Shown here one piece after another: positions 1-8,546 of a stretch of 33,280 nt of DNA. Location: NCBI GenBank assembly GCA_038043445.1, contig JBBTBY010000175.1, positions 1 to 33,280 of the forward strand, given 5' to 3'. Source of the stretch: Spirochaetota bacterium. GTDB lineage: Bacteria; Spirochaetota; Brachyspiria; Brachyspirales; JACRPF01. Within the stretch, counting starts at the first letter, position 1, and every line of letters starts with the position of its first letter. The position numbers and the translations under genes were made by a program. The notes below the pieces were generated by a model, which had not been told where the DNA came from, did no database searches, and worked only from the letters and a program-made list of their open reading frames with translations.

Positions 1-1330
1 TGTCCTTGGGGAGTGTCGGCAGGGTGTAGATGCCTATCTTCACGAAGTCCTTGCCGCCTGCGCTTATCTTCTCGCCGGCAGCGATCTTCTTCAATATCGT
101 CTCGAGTATGTCCCCGAGGAAGATCGAGATTATCGCCGGCGGGGCTTCGTTCGCACCGAGGCGATGGTCGTTCCCGGATGTCGCTGTCGTCGCACGGAGA
201 ATGTCCGCATGCGTATCGATGGCATTGATGACGGCCGAGCAGAACGCGATGAATACCGTATTCTCATGCGGTGTCGCGCCCGGTTCGAGCATGTTTATCC
301 CGTCGTCGGTGGAAAGCGACCAGTTGTTGTGCTTGCCCGAACCGTTGATGCCGGCATACGGCTTCTCATGGACGAGGCAGACGAGGTCGTGGCGGAGCGC
401 TATCTTCTGCAGCGTTTCCATCACAAGCTGATTGTGGTCGGTCGCGATGTTCGTCGTTGAGAATATCGGCGCGATCTCGAACTGTGCAGGGGCGACCTCA
501 TTGTGCTTTGTCTTCGCGGATACGCCCATTTTCCAGAGCTCGGTGTCGATGTCCTTCATGAACGCCGATACCCTGTCCTTTATCGAGCCGAAATACTGAT
601 CTTCCAGCTCCTGCCCTTTCGGTGAGGGGGCGCCGAACAATGTCCTCCCGCACATGATGAGGTCCATGCGCCGCTCATAGAATTCCTTATCGATAAGGAA
701 ATATTCCTGTTCGGGTCCGACGGTAGCCATGACGGAGTGCGATGTCTTATTGCCGAGCGCACGCAGTACGCGCATCGCCTGGTCGGAAACCGCCTTCATG
801 GAGCGCAGGAGCGGTGTTTTCTTGTCCAGGGCTTCGCCGTGATATGAGCAGAATACCGTAGGTATGGTGAGCGTAACATTCCCCGCAGCGTCGGTCTTGA
901 GGAATGCCGGCGAGGTGCAGTCCCACGCGGTGTAGCCGCGCGCTTCGAATGTGGCACGCAGTCCCCCGCTCGGGAACGACGAGGCATCCGGCTCGCCCTG
1001 TATGAGCTGTTTGCCGGAAAATTCCATGATAACTTCGCCGTCGTCGGTAGGCGAGATGAACGCATCGTGTTTTTCAGCGGTGATGTTCGTGAGCGGCTGG
1101 AACCAATGCGTGTAATGGGTGGCGCCCTTCTCTATGGCCCAGTCCTTCATTGCATTGGCAACGACATTGGCGACCTCGGCTTTCAGCGGAGAGCCGGTGC
1201 GTATGGTTTCCCTGAGCGCCTTATACGTTTCCTTCGGTAAGCGCTCCTTCATTACCTTGTCGCTGAAGACGTTGGAACCGAATATCGACGGAACGTCCAC
1301 GCAGCCATCAGATTCAGTACAGCAGCACAT
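1..1330 (-). CDS. glnN: Type III glutamine synthetase (partial, C-terminus beyond window)
   Basis: Makes glutamine from glutamate, ammonia and ATP in the cytoplasm and is the main entry point for ammonia assimilation. The reading frame is open from an ATG at 1330 to the window edge, giving about 443 residues; the family is usually around 700, so the C-terminal part is missing here. Family hallmarks are visible: [12 protein letters not shown] near the N-terminus, [53 protein letters not shown] and [16 protein letters not shown]. These are the GSIII versions of the glutamate- and ATP-binding loops. A Shine-Dalgarno AGGAGG lies 4 bases before the ATG and fixes the start. The protein begins [10 protein letters not shown], an unusual cysteine cluster. 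A near-consensus sigma-54 promoter lies about 50 bp upstream, and a sigma-54 activator gene is divergent. Identity is very secure; only the far end is unseen. Confidence 0.96.
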   Translation of the reverse strand, partial: MCCCTESDGCVDVPSIFGSNVFSDKVMKERLPKETYKALRETIRTGSPLKAEVANVVANAMKDWAIEKGATHYTHWFQPLTNITAEKHDAFISPTDDGEVIMEFSGKQLIQGEPDASSFPSGGLRATFEARGYTAWDCTSPAFLKTDAAGNVTLTIPTVFCSYHGEALDKKTPLLRSMKAVSDQAMRVLRALGNKTSHSVMATVGPEQEYFLIDKEFYERRMDLIMCGRTLFGAPSPKGQELEDQYFGSIKDRVSAFMKDIDTELWKMGVSAKTKHNEVAPAQFEIAPIFSTTNIATDHNQLVMETLQKIALRHDLVCLVHEKPYAGINGSGKHNNWSLSTDDGINMLEPGATPHENTVFIAFCSAVINAIDTHADILRATTATSGNDHRLGANEAPPAIISIFLGDILETILKKIAAGEKISAGGKDFVKIGIYTLPTLPKD

Positions 1331-1382
1331 ATGTCCTCCTAAAATAAAGTGGCATGATATTTGTTCATACTACCATAGTATC

Positions 1383-1398
1383 GGCAATTTTCATGCCA
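1383..1398 (-). promoter_or_regulatory. Sigma-54 (-24/-12) promoter of glnN
   Basis: On the reverse strand the sequence reads TGGCATGAAAATTGCC. This matches the sigma-54 consensus TGGCACG-N4-TTGC with one mismatch, and the invariant GG and GC are separated by exactly 10 bp. The predicted transcription start is near 1372, which leaves a leader of about 40 nt before the glnN ATG with its AGGAGG. Sigma-54 promoters need an AAA+ activator, and one is encoded divergently at 1730-3802. Confidence 0.82.
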
Positions 1399-1572
1399 TT
1401 GTTCGTCGGTTGCCGAGGCATCAGTCACACGAGGAGTGAGGGACAGCATCTATGGGAATACCATTGGAAAACATGGGAAATATGGCCGGTTTGCCATGCT
1501 GCGGCGTATCGGTGAGCAGGGAACCGGACAGGATACCCTCATCCCCGGGGTTGCAAGGTTCAACTATATTAT

Positions 1573-1677
1573 GCACTGATAGAGGGCATAATCAAAATAG
1601 CAGCACAAATATTGTGCATATTGCACAGAGAGATGGCAATGAATTCCGCGGAGCATCGATATGGTGCTCGTGTGCTT
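1573..1677. promoter_or_regulatory. Cluster of three NtrC-like upstream activator sites
   Basis: Three 15-bp elements resemble the NtrC enhancer GCAC-N7-GTGC: GCACTGATAGAGGGC at 1573-1587 (one arm mismatch), GCACAAATATTGTGC at 1603-1617 (perfect arms) and GCATCGATATGGTGC at 1663-1677 (one mismatch). Their centres (1580, 1610, 1670) are 30 and 60 bp apart, near whole helical turns. The first lies inside a longer inverted repeat, ATTATGC-N11-GCATAAT (1568-1592). They sit about 210-300 bp upstream of the predicted glnN start and 50-150 bp before the activator gene. Together with the sigma-54 promoter they account for the 399-bp gap at 1331-1729; I saw no further gene in it. Binding by the adjacent regulator is inference. 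Confidence 0.55.
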
Positions 1678-1729
1678 GCATTGAGGGCATTGACATTTTA
1701 TCATGCTCGTATACCTTGGAGGCATCCCG

Positions 1730-3802
1730 TTGAAGACGACACACATGAAAGAAAGCGATACAGTAAAGCTCGTTGAAGAGATACTTTCAACGATAAACAG
1801 CGCCAAGACGACGCAGGAGATACTTGATAATCTCGTCGATCGCATCATAAAGATAACCGATTCGCTTACCGGCAGCATCATGCTCATCGATCATGAAGCA
1901 GGCGTGCTCGATATCAAGGCATCGAGGGGTCTTAAGACCGCCGCTGTCGCCAGCACGAAGCTCAAAGTAGGCGAGGGGGTGACGGGCTTTGTCGCCAGAA
2001 AGGGCGAATCGCTTCTCGTCAATGACGTGCGGTCGGTACCGTATTATGTGCGTATCCGCGATGACCTCAAATCCGAGCTTGCCGTGCCGATCAAGGACAA
2101 GAACAGCATTATCGGTGTCATGAGCGTGGACAGCGATCGCCTCAATGCGTATACGAAAGAGGACCTCGGTCTGCTTGAGACCATAGCGAGCTTCGCCGCG
2201 CAGACGCTTATCAAGGCGAACCTTATCGAGGACCTGAAGCACCGCATCGACGATCAGGAACTGCTCATCGCCATCGGCGGCATTCTTGAAGAGGAAATAG
2301 ATTTCAACTCGATGTTCCAGAAGATAATGACCGCCATGTCCGGGCACATGCGCATCAAGCGCGGCATGATAAGCGTGCTCGATGACGGCGAGAAGCTGCG
2401 CGTGCGTACCGGATATCACCTGAGCGATGAGGCCATCGAACGCGGCGTCTACGATGTGGGCGAGGGGACGGTCGGCAAGGTATTCCATACGGGGAAGAGC
2501 ATCGCCATTCGGGACGTGAGCGAGAGCACGGATTTCCTCAACAAGATGAAGATACGCCGCGGGAAAAGCGAGACGTGCTCGTTCTTCGCCGTGCCGCTCA
2601 AGTACGACAGCCCCGTCGGGTCCATGGACAAGACCATCGGCGTGCTCGGCATAGAGAAGGAATACCGCTCGGACACCGATCATCGCTCGACGCTCCGGCT
2701 CCTTACCATCATAGCGAGCCTCATCGCGAACCGATTGTACCGGCATATCAGCGCGCAGCGGGAAAAGGAAAAGCTCCTCAAGCAGAACACGGATCTCCGC
2801 GAGAAGCTCATGGGGCGCGGCGAGTCCGTGTTCATCGGGAAGAGCAAGGCCATTGTCGGCATACTCAACACGGCCACTATTGTCGCGGATACCGATGCCA
2901 CCGTCCTCATCACCGGCGAGACCGGTACCGGGAAGGAAGTGCTCGCGCGATTCGTCCATGAAAAGAGCCGACGCGCGGAGAAGCCGTTCATCGGCATTAA
3001 CTGCGCTGCAATACCGGAGAATCTCCTTGAATCGGAGCTCTTCGGGTATAAGAAGGGTGCGTTTACCGGCGCGGTGGCGGACAAGAAGGGGAAATTCCTG
3101 CTCGCGCATGAGGGGACGATATTCCTCGATGAGATAGGCGAATTGCCGCTGCCGCTGCAGTCGAAGATACTGCGCGTACTCCAGGAGCGCGTCATCGAGC
3201 CTGTCGGCGGGGAGGAGAGCAGGAGCGTCGATGTGCGCATCATCGCCGCGACGAACCGCGACCTCAAGGCCTATGTCGATGAGAAGAAATTTCGCGACGA
3301 TCTCTACTATCGCCTCCATGTCATCCATATCCCCATTCCCTCGCTTTCGGAGCGTACGGACGATATTCCGCTTTTCGTCGAGCATTTTATCGAGAAATTC
3401 AACGCCAAATACGGCAAAGAGATACGCGGTCTTACCCCTGAATGCCGTGAGGCGTTCCTTTCGTACCGCTGGCCGGGGAATGTGCGCGAGCTTGAGAACG
3501 TCATCGAGCGTGCGGTCATCCTTTCGCATTCCGATTCGATCGATATTTCCGCGGTCCCGAAATCGCTTGCGCCGCATGCGGACTCGGCGGATGCCGATGA
3601 CCTTGAGAAGGCCGTGCTCGCTGCGGTCGCCGCACTCCCGCCGGGCACCGTGTATCAGGGAGTGACCGATATGCTCGATCGCATCGTCCTCACGCATGCG
3701 CTCGTCGCTTCGGACAATAAGCAGACCGAGGCGGCAAAACTTCTCGGGCTGCACCGCAATACGCTCCGTGAGAAACTGCGTTCGCTGTCCGGGAGATCAT
3801 GA
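1730..3802 (+). CDS. Sigma-54-dependent activator: GAF-GAF-AAA+-Fis HTH
   Basis: An enhancer-binding protein that would remodel sigma-54 RNA polymerase using ATP. Domain order: GAF 1 (roughly residues 25-150), GAF 2 (185-345), a short linker, the AAA+ domain (375-610) and a C-terminal helix-turn-helix (655-690). The AAA+ core has Walker A GETGTGKE (about 396), the sigma-54 contact loop GAFTGA (about 443), Walker B IFLDEIGEL (about 464) and WPGNVRELEN. There is no receiver domain, so control is probably by a ligand or redox signal on the GAF domains, as in NifA or FhlA. The HTH reads TEAAKLLGLHRNTLREKL, whose recognition helix resembles NtrC (GWGRNTLTRKL). Start choice: a TTG at 1730 has GGAGG seven bases upstream; an in-frame ATG at 1703 has no ribosome site. 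It is divergent from glnN, whose sigma-54 promoter is the likely target. Confidence 0.92.
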   Translation: MKTTHMKESDTVKLVEEILSTINSAKTTQEILDNLVDRIIKITDSLTGSIMLIDHEAGVLDIKASRGLKTAAVASTKLKVGEGVTGFVARKGESLLVNDVRSVPYYVRIRDDLKSELAVPIKDKNSIIGVMSVDSDRLNAYTKEDLGLLETIASFAAQTLIKANLIEDLKHRIDDQELLIAIGGILEEEIDFNSMFQKIMTAMSGHMRIKRGMISVLDDGEKLRVRTGYHLSDEAIERGVYDVGEGTVGKVFHTGKSIAIRDVSESTDFLNKMKIRRGKSETCSFFAVPLKYDSPVGSMDKTIGVLGIEKEYRSDTDHRSTLRLLTIIASLIANRLYRHISAQREKEKLLKQNTDLREKLMGRGESVFIGKSKAIVGILNTATIVADTDATVLITGETGTGKEVLARFVHEKSRRAEKPFIGINCAAIPENLLESELFGYKKGAFTGAVADKKGKFLLAHEGTIFLDEIGELPLPLQSKILRVLQERVIEPVGGEESRSVDVRIIAATNRDLKAYVDEKKFRDDLYYRLHVIHIPIPSLSERTDDIPLFVEHFIEKFNAKYGKEIRGLTPECREAFLSYRWPGNVRELENVIERAVILSHSDSIDISAVPKSLAPHADSADADDLEKAVLAAVAALPPGTVYQGVTDMLDRIVLTHALVASDNKQTEAAKLLGLHRNTLREKLRSLSGRS

Positions 3803-3825
3803 TCACTCCATGACTGGATTTTGAC

Positions 3826-3865
3826 TTGACTGATTCGTTGTGATTATATAATTTTGTGCTATACT
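3826..3865 (+). promoter_or_regulatory. Candidate sigma-70 promoter(s) for the 3928-5248 unit
   Basis: Two overlapping options lie in the AT-rich gap after the activator gene: TTGACT (3826-3831) with TATAAT (3847-3852), spacer 15, and TTGTGA (3838-3843) with TATACT (3860-3865), spacer 16. Either would give a leader of roughly 55-70 nt before the SD AGGAG and the ATG at 3928. The neighbouring gene ends only 23 bp upstream. Confidence 0.45.
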
Positions 3866-3927
3866 GCAACCCAGTCTATGAGCGGCCCGCGAGAATATGA
3901 GCCCACTGTGGCCGATAGGAGAGCGTA

Positions 3928-4332
3928 ATGGCGGTCAGGAAGAAGACGGCAATGAACGTCGACGATAAGAAGAGCATCACGAAGCCCGTGCCGAAGGCAA
4001 AAAAGGCCGTAGTCTGGGATGAGAACGCCTGCCGGGCCATACTGGAAGAGCTTGAAAAAGAGGGCGGGCCGCTCTATACCCGTCAGATAGCCGGCAACAT
4101 AACCGATCGGCTGGGGATACGTGTCGGAAAAAAGACCGTGAACCGATATCTCTACGGCATATTATTGCCGAAAGTCAGGCGTACCGAGGATGACCGCTGG
4201 GTGCTGCTTTCAGTCAAAGCGAAGCCGGGAAAAGCGATGAAGCCGGTGAAAGCGGCGAAGGCAGTGAAGGCCGTGAAAAAGAAGGCCCCTCGTGTCGTGG
4301 TAAAAAAGAAGACCGTAAAAAAGCCGCGCTGA
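3928..4332 (+). CDS. Small basic protein: Z-alpha-like winged helix plus Lys/Ala-rich tail
   Basis: A 134-residue, strongly basic protein with no family I can name. Residues 1-27 are a Lys-rich arm. Residues 30-96 look like a compact winged helix-turn-helix ending DRWVLLSV. Residues 97-134 are an Ala/Lys/Pro/Val-rich tail like those of histone H1-type or AlgP-type proteins, so a nucleoid or DNA-binding role is plausible. In the presumed recognition helix, K68 K69, N72 R73 and Y76 are followed by W91. The KK-x2-NR-x2-Y spacing is the same as in the Z-DNA-binding Z-alpha domain of ADAR1, although the wing is shorter and its Pro pair is absent. An AGGAG ribosome site precedes the ATG. nadA starts one base after this stop, so the two are probably cotranscribed. 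Function is unknown; DNA binding is inferred. Confidence 0.75.
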   Translation: MAVRKKTAMNVDDKKSITKPVPKAKKAVVWDENACRAILEELEKEGGPLYTRQIAGNITDRLGIRVGKKTVNRYLYGILLPKVRRTEDDRWVLLSVKAKPGKAMKPVKAAKAVKAVKKKAPRVVVKKKTVKKPR

Positions 4333-4333
4333 T

Positions 4334-5248
4334 ATGCCCCTCACTGAACTGCAGCAGAGGATCATGGCATTGGCGCACGATCGTCGTGCAGCGATATTCG
4401 CGCATACCTATCAGCCGCGTGAGATACAGGAGATAGCCTTGGTCGTCGCCGATTCGCTGGAGTTGGCGCGCCGGTCGCGTGACGGCAAAGAGAGAACGAT
4501 AATACTCTGCGGCGTTCATTTCATGGCGGAAAGTGCCGCCATACTCGCTCCGGAGAAGACGATACTCCTCCCCAACCTCGAGGCCGGCTGTCCGATGGCA
4601 AATATGATCGATGAAAAGTCGCTCATGGATTTCAAGGCAGAGCATCCCTCCGCACCGGTCGTCACCTATGTCAATTCATCGGCACGGGTGAAAGCGCTTT
4701 CGGATGTCTGCTGTACTTCAGCGAATGCTCTTGCCGTAGTAAAGGGCGTGGCGTCCCGCGAAGTGATATTCACGCCGGACAAATTCCTCGGCGGGTGGGT
4801 GCAGGAAAAGCTCGGCGGCGAGAAGACGATACACCTCTATCCCGGGTATTGCCCCACGCATCAGCGGTTCAAGGAAAGCGATGTAACGCGCCTGAAGCGG
4901 GAGCATCCGAAAACGAAGATACTGTGCCATCCCGAGGTGAACCCGTTGATACGCAGCTACGCCGACGAAGTGCTGTCGACATCGCAGATGATACGGTTCG
5001 CGGGGGAGAGCGATGCCGATGAGTTCATCATATTGACCGAGACCGGCATACGCTTCCCGCTCGAGACGAAGTATCCCGGCAAGAGGTTCTATTTCCCTGA
5101 CGAGCGCATCGTCTGCCCGAACATGAAGATGACATCGCTTGCCGACGTGCTGTCGTCGCTTGAGCGCGGAACACATCGCATCACCGTGCCTGAGGACATA
5201 CGCGTGAAGGCGTTCCATGCGCTCGATGCCATGCTCTCCTATTCCTGA
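4334..5248 (+). CDS. nadA: Quinolinate synthase (NadA)
   Basis: Condenses iminoaspartate with dihydroxyacetone phosphate to quinolinate in de novo NAD synthesis, using a [4Fe-4S] cluster. The 304-residue length fits the short NadA class. The three cluster cysteines are in their family contexts: C86 in EAGCPMANM, C127 in DVCCTSANA and C261 in VCPNMKMT. Other conserved motifs are AHTYQP near the N-terminus, VTYVNSSARVKA, TPDKFLGGWV, CHPEV and LTETG. No nadB or nadC is present, so iminoaspartate must come from a gene elsewhere. It begins one base after the preceding small basic-protein gene and is followed after 10 bp by an MFS transporter on the same strand, suggesting one transcript. Confidence 0.97.
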   Translation: MPLTELQQRIMALAHDRRAAIFAHTYQPREIQEIALVVADSLELARRSRDGKERTIILCGVHFMAESAAILAPEKTILLPNLEAGCPMANMIDEKSLMDFKAEHPSAPVVTYVNSSARVKALSDVCCTSANALAVVKGVASREVIFTPDKFLGGWVQEKLGGEKTIHLYPGYCPTHQRFKESDVTRLKREHPKTKILCHPEVNPLIRSYADEVLSTSQMIRFAGESDADEFIILTETGIRFPLETKYPGKRFYFPDERIVCPNMKMTSLADVLSSLERGTHRITVPEDIRVKAFHALDAMLSYS

Positions 5249-5258
5249 CGGTGATCGC

Positions 5259-6413
5259 ATGAACACGCGATTCCCGCCGGGTTTCATCTACTTTGTGCTT
5301 CTCATATCCGTACAGGCGATGTTTCTCCGTCTTGTCGGATTTTTCATGCCGATCTATTTCGAGTCCCTCCATTTCAGCGGATTTCAGATAGGTCTCTATT
5401 TCAGCATTTCCGGCATCGCCGCCATCGTGTTCTCGCTCCCCATGGGCATCGGCGCCGACCGTATCAGCGTGCGCTTCATACTCGCGGCGAGCTTCCTGCT
5501 TATCGCGGCGAGCTACGCGGGGTTTCTCGTTACGCGCTCGTTCACGGCGTTCTGCATCATTGCGTTCATCGGGAGCTTCGGTTCGCGGTTCTATCAGATA
5601 GCCGTCAATGCGATGTTCTTCAAGATACGCACGCATGATCACCGCGATGCGGGAGTGTTCAGCACGTTCAATTCTTTCGCCATGGGTATCGGTATCGTCG
5701 CGGGTGGCGTGCTGCTGGCGATCGCGGATTTTCAGCTCCTTTTCACGGTAAAAGTGATAAGCTATCTCGTCTTCGCGGTTCTCGCCCTGTTCCTGCCGCG
5801 TACGGAGACGGTATCGATACGCCTCGCGGAATATCAGCGGGAGGTGTTCACGCCGAAGGTGCTCTCGCTTTGTGTGATATTCTTCCTCTCGAGCTTTCAC
5901 TGGGGTGCGGAGATAGTGTCCTACGGACCGTTCCTGAAGCAGACGCTTCTGCTGTCACCCGTCGGCATAGGCCTCTATACCGGCATCGGGATGATATTCG
6001 TCGGCATCGGAGCGTTCATCGGCATGCAGCTCATCGCCCGGAAGATCGTCCGCTCGATGATGACGCTCCTCATGATAGGCTTTTTCCTTTCCGGCGTGTT
6101 CCATGTTCTCATGTGCGTGCCGAACCTGCCCGCATCGTTCGCACTGCGCATGGTCCATGAGATCGGCGACGGCTTCATATCGTTCTCGTTCTTTTACGGC
6201 GCGGCAAAACTGTTCCGCATCGATCGCGTAGGCGGTGCGAGCGCGTTCATAACGCTCTGGCAGAGCTCCGGTGCCATGGCAGGCTCGGCGATATTCGGTG
6301 TCGTCGGGGCGCGATACGGGCATGCGGTGCCGCTCATATCATCGGGTATAGTGCTCATGTTCGTACCGGTCGGGATCGCGCTTCTCAGGAAGAGCGGCTT
6401 TGTGCGATACTGA
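5259..6413 (+). CDS. Major facilitator superfamily transporter
   Basis: A 384-residue inner-membrane protein with about 12 hydrophobic segments, the normal MFS size. The loop after the second segment reads PMGIGADRISVRF, a version of the MFS motif A (GxxxDRxGxR), which supports the family call. The sequence does not identify a substrate. The chosen ATG at 5259 begins MNTRFPPGFIYF, running straight into the first helix; an earlier in-frame ATG at 5217 would overlap nadA and add a polar leader. The ribosome site is weak (GGTGA), consistent with translation following nadA 10 bp upstream. It converges with the coiled-coil gene, whose stop is 15 bp away. Confidence 0.88.
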   Translation: MNTRFPPGFIYFVLLISVQAMFLRLVGFFMPIYFESLHFSGFQIGLYFSISGIAAIVFSLPMGIGADRISVRFILAASFLLIAASYAGFLVTRSFTAFCIIAFIGSFGSRFYQIAVNAMFFKIRTHDHRDAGVFSTFNSFAMGIGIVAGGVLLAIADFQLLFTVKVISYLVFAVLALFLPRTETVSIRLAEYQREVFTPKVLSLCVIFFLSSFHWGAEIVSYGPFLKQTLLLSPVGIGLYTGIGMIFVGIGAFIGMQLIARKIVRSMMTLLMIGFFLSGVFHVLMCVPNLPASFALRMVHEIGDGFISFSFFYGAAKLFRIDRVGGASAFITLWQSSGAMAGSAIFGVVGARYGHAVPLISSGIVLMFVPVGIALLRKSGFVRY

Positions 6414-6428
6414 TATCGCAGGGACGCG

Positions 6429-8546
6429 TTACTGCTCGAGCTGCGCGCGGTACATGCCGCGGAGAAAGTACGTGATGTCCTGTATGTTCTTATCTATCAT
6501 ATCCTTGAATTCCTTCGGCAGGTTCTGCTCGCGGACCATTTTGAACATATCGAGTCCTTCCTGGAGATTGCCGAGCAAGGTCAGCCGTACCGCATTGCGC
6601 AGTATCGGTTTGTATTTCGAGTATGAAAGATTCTCCGGCATGGTGTCGAAGGCATAGGTGACCACGAGTTTTTCATCATAATCATCATCGCGCGTGTCGA
6701 GTTTGAGGCGCATGATGGTCTGCGGCAGTTCACCGTCCTTGCGCGCACCGCCGCGATCTCCCCCGGCGCCGCCGCCCGGGCTGCCGGCAGGCATTCCCGG
6801 GGCCTGCATTGCTTCCTGTCCCGGGGCCGCTCCGGCTCCCGCTCCGCCAGCACTTCCGCCACCTGGGCTGCCGGCGCCACCGCCACTACCGGTACCGCCG
6901 CCACTACCAGCACCGCCGGCCCCACCGGTTCCAGGCATCGGGGGCGGGGCTGGCATTGTCATCGGTCCAGCACTTCCTGCACCGCCGCCCATTCCACCAG
7001 CACCACCCATCCCGGCGCCGCCGCCGCTGATGCCCGGGGTCATGAATGCGGTAGGAGTAGCAGCGGTCGCCTGCATCTGTCCGGGAAGCATGATGCCGCT
7101 TGCGCCCATCGGATTTATCTCAACGCGGCTGTTCTCTATTTTCTCGATAAGCGTGAATACTTTTTCTTTTACATTCCCGGATGCTGCACCGGATACTGTT
7201 ATCTTTTCAAGGAGACGCACGAGATCGGTATCATGATGCCCCCCCATGGAATCGACGGCATGGGACATTTTTTCGAGGGCGCCCATGAGCTTCATGTCGC
7301 GTGCTTCACTCTTCGAATCGGACAAGCCGGCTGCGGCAGTGCCGGGGGCGATGCCCGGTGACGAGGCATCGTGCCGCGCAAGCACGGCCGAGCTCATAAG
7401 CTCCTCGTTCTCCGTGCGTAATTCCTTTGCCTCGTCGGTAAGCCGCTTATTGCTCCGCTCGACATCGGCGAGCATGCGTTTGAGCTCTTCCACCTCGCGC
7501 GAACGCGAGAGCGCTTCTTCACCCTCAGCAAGCGTGCCCTTGATCTCATCCATGCGCTCTCGATAGCGTCCCTGCTCTTCCTTCGCTTCCGCGATCTTTT
7601 TGTTGAGATGCTCCCTGCGCGGGGCGTATTCTTCCTGGGAAATATGCTTTTCCTTGAGCTGATCCTCAAGAGAGCCGATCTTGGCGAGCATGTTCTGCTT
7701 CTGCAATTCGAGCTCATCGACGATATCAGAGAGCTTGTGAAGTTCCGCTTCATATTCGCTGCGTATTTTTGTCCGCTCTTCTTCTTTTTCCCTGTCGATA
7801 GAGGTCAATCGCTCCTCGAGGGATTCCTTTTCTCCCCGCAGTTCTTTGACCAGCCCGTTCAGTTTTTTCAGTTCCTTGTCGCGATCCGCTCCCGACGGTG
7901 ATTTTTCTATCGATGCAATTTCCGCCTCAAGCGCTTCGATGCGTTCAGAATACTGCTTCGCTTTGGTCTCTTCCGCGGCTTTTTCTTCCTGCGCTGCCGC
8001 AAGCTCTTTCAGCGCCGTTTCGAATTTCGCTTTTTCTTTCTCGATGGACGCGGTGAGGGAAACGTTCTCTTCCGATATTTCCTTTATCTTAGTGCGTATT
8101 TCCTCGTTCTCCGCCGCGATCTTCTCCCGTTCTTCTTCGAGCGTGCGGTCGAACGCCTGTACCTGCGCCTCAAGCTTCGCTTTCTCGGCGGCAAGCGCTT
8201 TCATCTGATCGGCGATATCTTTCGCTTCGCCGGTCGCATCCGTCGGTATCCCGTCCATGCGCGCGCGAAGCGTTTCCATTTCACGGGAGAGATCGTCCGC
8301 ACGCGATTGATGCTCGGATTTCTCTTTTTCTACGCGTTCCTTTTCATCGGACAGTTTCTTGTGCTCCGCCTCAAGCCGCTTGAGGTCGTCAATGCGCTTC
8401 TGGTTCTCTTCGTTCAGGGCGGCAAGCTGCCTTTGTGTCTCATCGTATTGTTTGACAAGGAGCTTCGAGACCACGTCCGCGGAACCGAAGATATCCGCCA
8501 ATTTCGTGATATTCTCGCGTACCCGCTGTTTTGCTTCAGGCGCCAT
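6429..8546 (-). CDS. Long coiled-coil protein with Gly-rich linker and conserved-looking C-terminal domain
   Basis: A 705-residue protein of unknown function. Residues about 1-430 are almost entirely charged heptad-type coiled coil, rich in E, K, A and L (for example KLEAQVQAFDRTLEEEREKI). A short segment of mixed sequence follows. Residues about 500-592 are a Gly/Ala/Pro/Ser low-complexity stretch built from GGAG and GGGAG units. The last 95 residues (from LPQTIMRLKLDTRDDDYDEK) look folded: a beta-type start followed by helices of about the size of a TPR pair. There is no signal peptide or membrane segment, so it is probably cytoplasmic, perhaps a scaffold. ATGs occur at 8552 and 8546. The AAGGA site touches the first and is six bases from the second, so 8546 is preferred. 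It is monocistronic and divergent from ssb. Confidence 0.8.
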   Translation of the reverse strand: MAPEAKQRVRENITKLADIFGSADVVSKLLVKQYDETQRQLAALNEENQKRIDDLKRLEAEHKKLSDEKERVEKEKSEHQSRADDLSREMETLRARMDGIPTDATGEAKDIADQMKALAAEKAKLEAQVQAFDRTLEEEREKIAAENEEIRTKIKEISEENVSLTASIEKEKAKFETALKELAAAQEEKAAEETKAKQYSERIEALEAEIASIEKSPSGADRDKELKKLNGLVKELRGEKESLEERLTSIDREKEEERTKIRSEYEAELHKLSDIVDELELQKQNMLAKIGSLEDQLKEKHISQEEYAPRREHLNKKIAEAKEEQGRYRERMDEIKGTLAEGEEALSRSREVEELKRMLADVERSNKRLTDEAKELRTENEELMSSAVLARHDASSPGIAPGTAAAGLSDSKSEARDMKLMGALEKMSHAVDSMGGHHDTDLVRLLEKITVSGAASGNVKEKVFTLIEKIENSRVEINPMGASGIMLPGQMQATAATPTAFMTPGISGGGAGMGGAGGMGGGAGSAGPMTMPAPPPMPGTGGAGGAGSGGGTGSGGGAGSPGGGSAGGAGAGAAPGQEAMQAPGMPAGSPGGGAGGDRGGARKDGELPQTIMRLKLDTRDDDYDEKLVVTYAFDTMPENLSYSKYKPILRNAVRLTLLGNLQEGLDMFKMVREQNLPKEFKDMIDKNIQDITYFLRGMYRAQLEQ

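Noticed and set aside
1690-1715. TTGACA followed by TATACC as promoter of the sigma-54 activator
   Set aside because: The spacer is only 14 bp and the -10 would almost touch the GGAGG ribosome site, so it is not a credible sigma-70 promoter.
1787-3754. 655-codon open frame antisense to the sigma-54 activator
   Set aside because: The opposite strand has complete GAF, AAA+ and HTH domains; the antisense translation has no recognisable motif and reflects GC-rich codon bias.
6769-7040. Tandem DNA repeat or CRISPR-like array
   Set aside because: The repetition comes from Gly/Ala/Pro codons of the low-complexity linker; unit lengths are irregular and there are no spacers.
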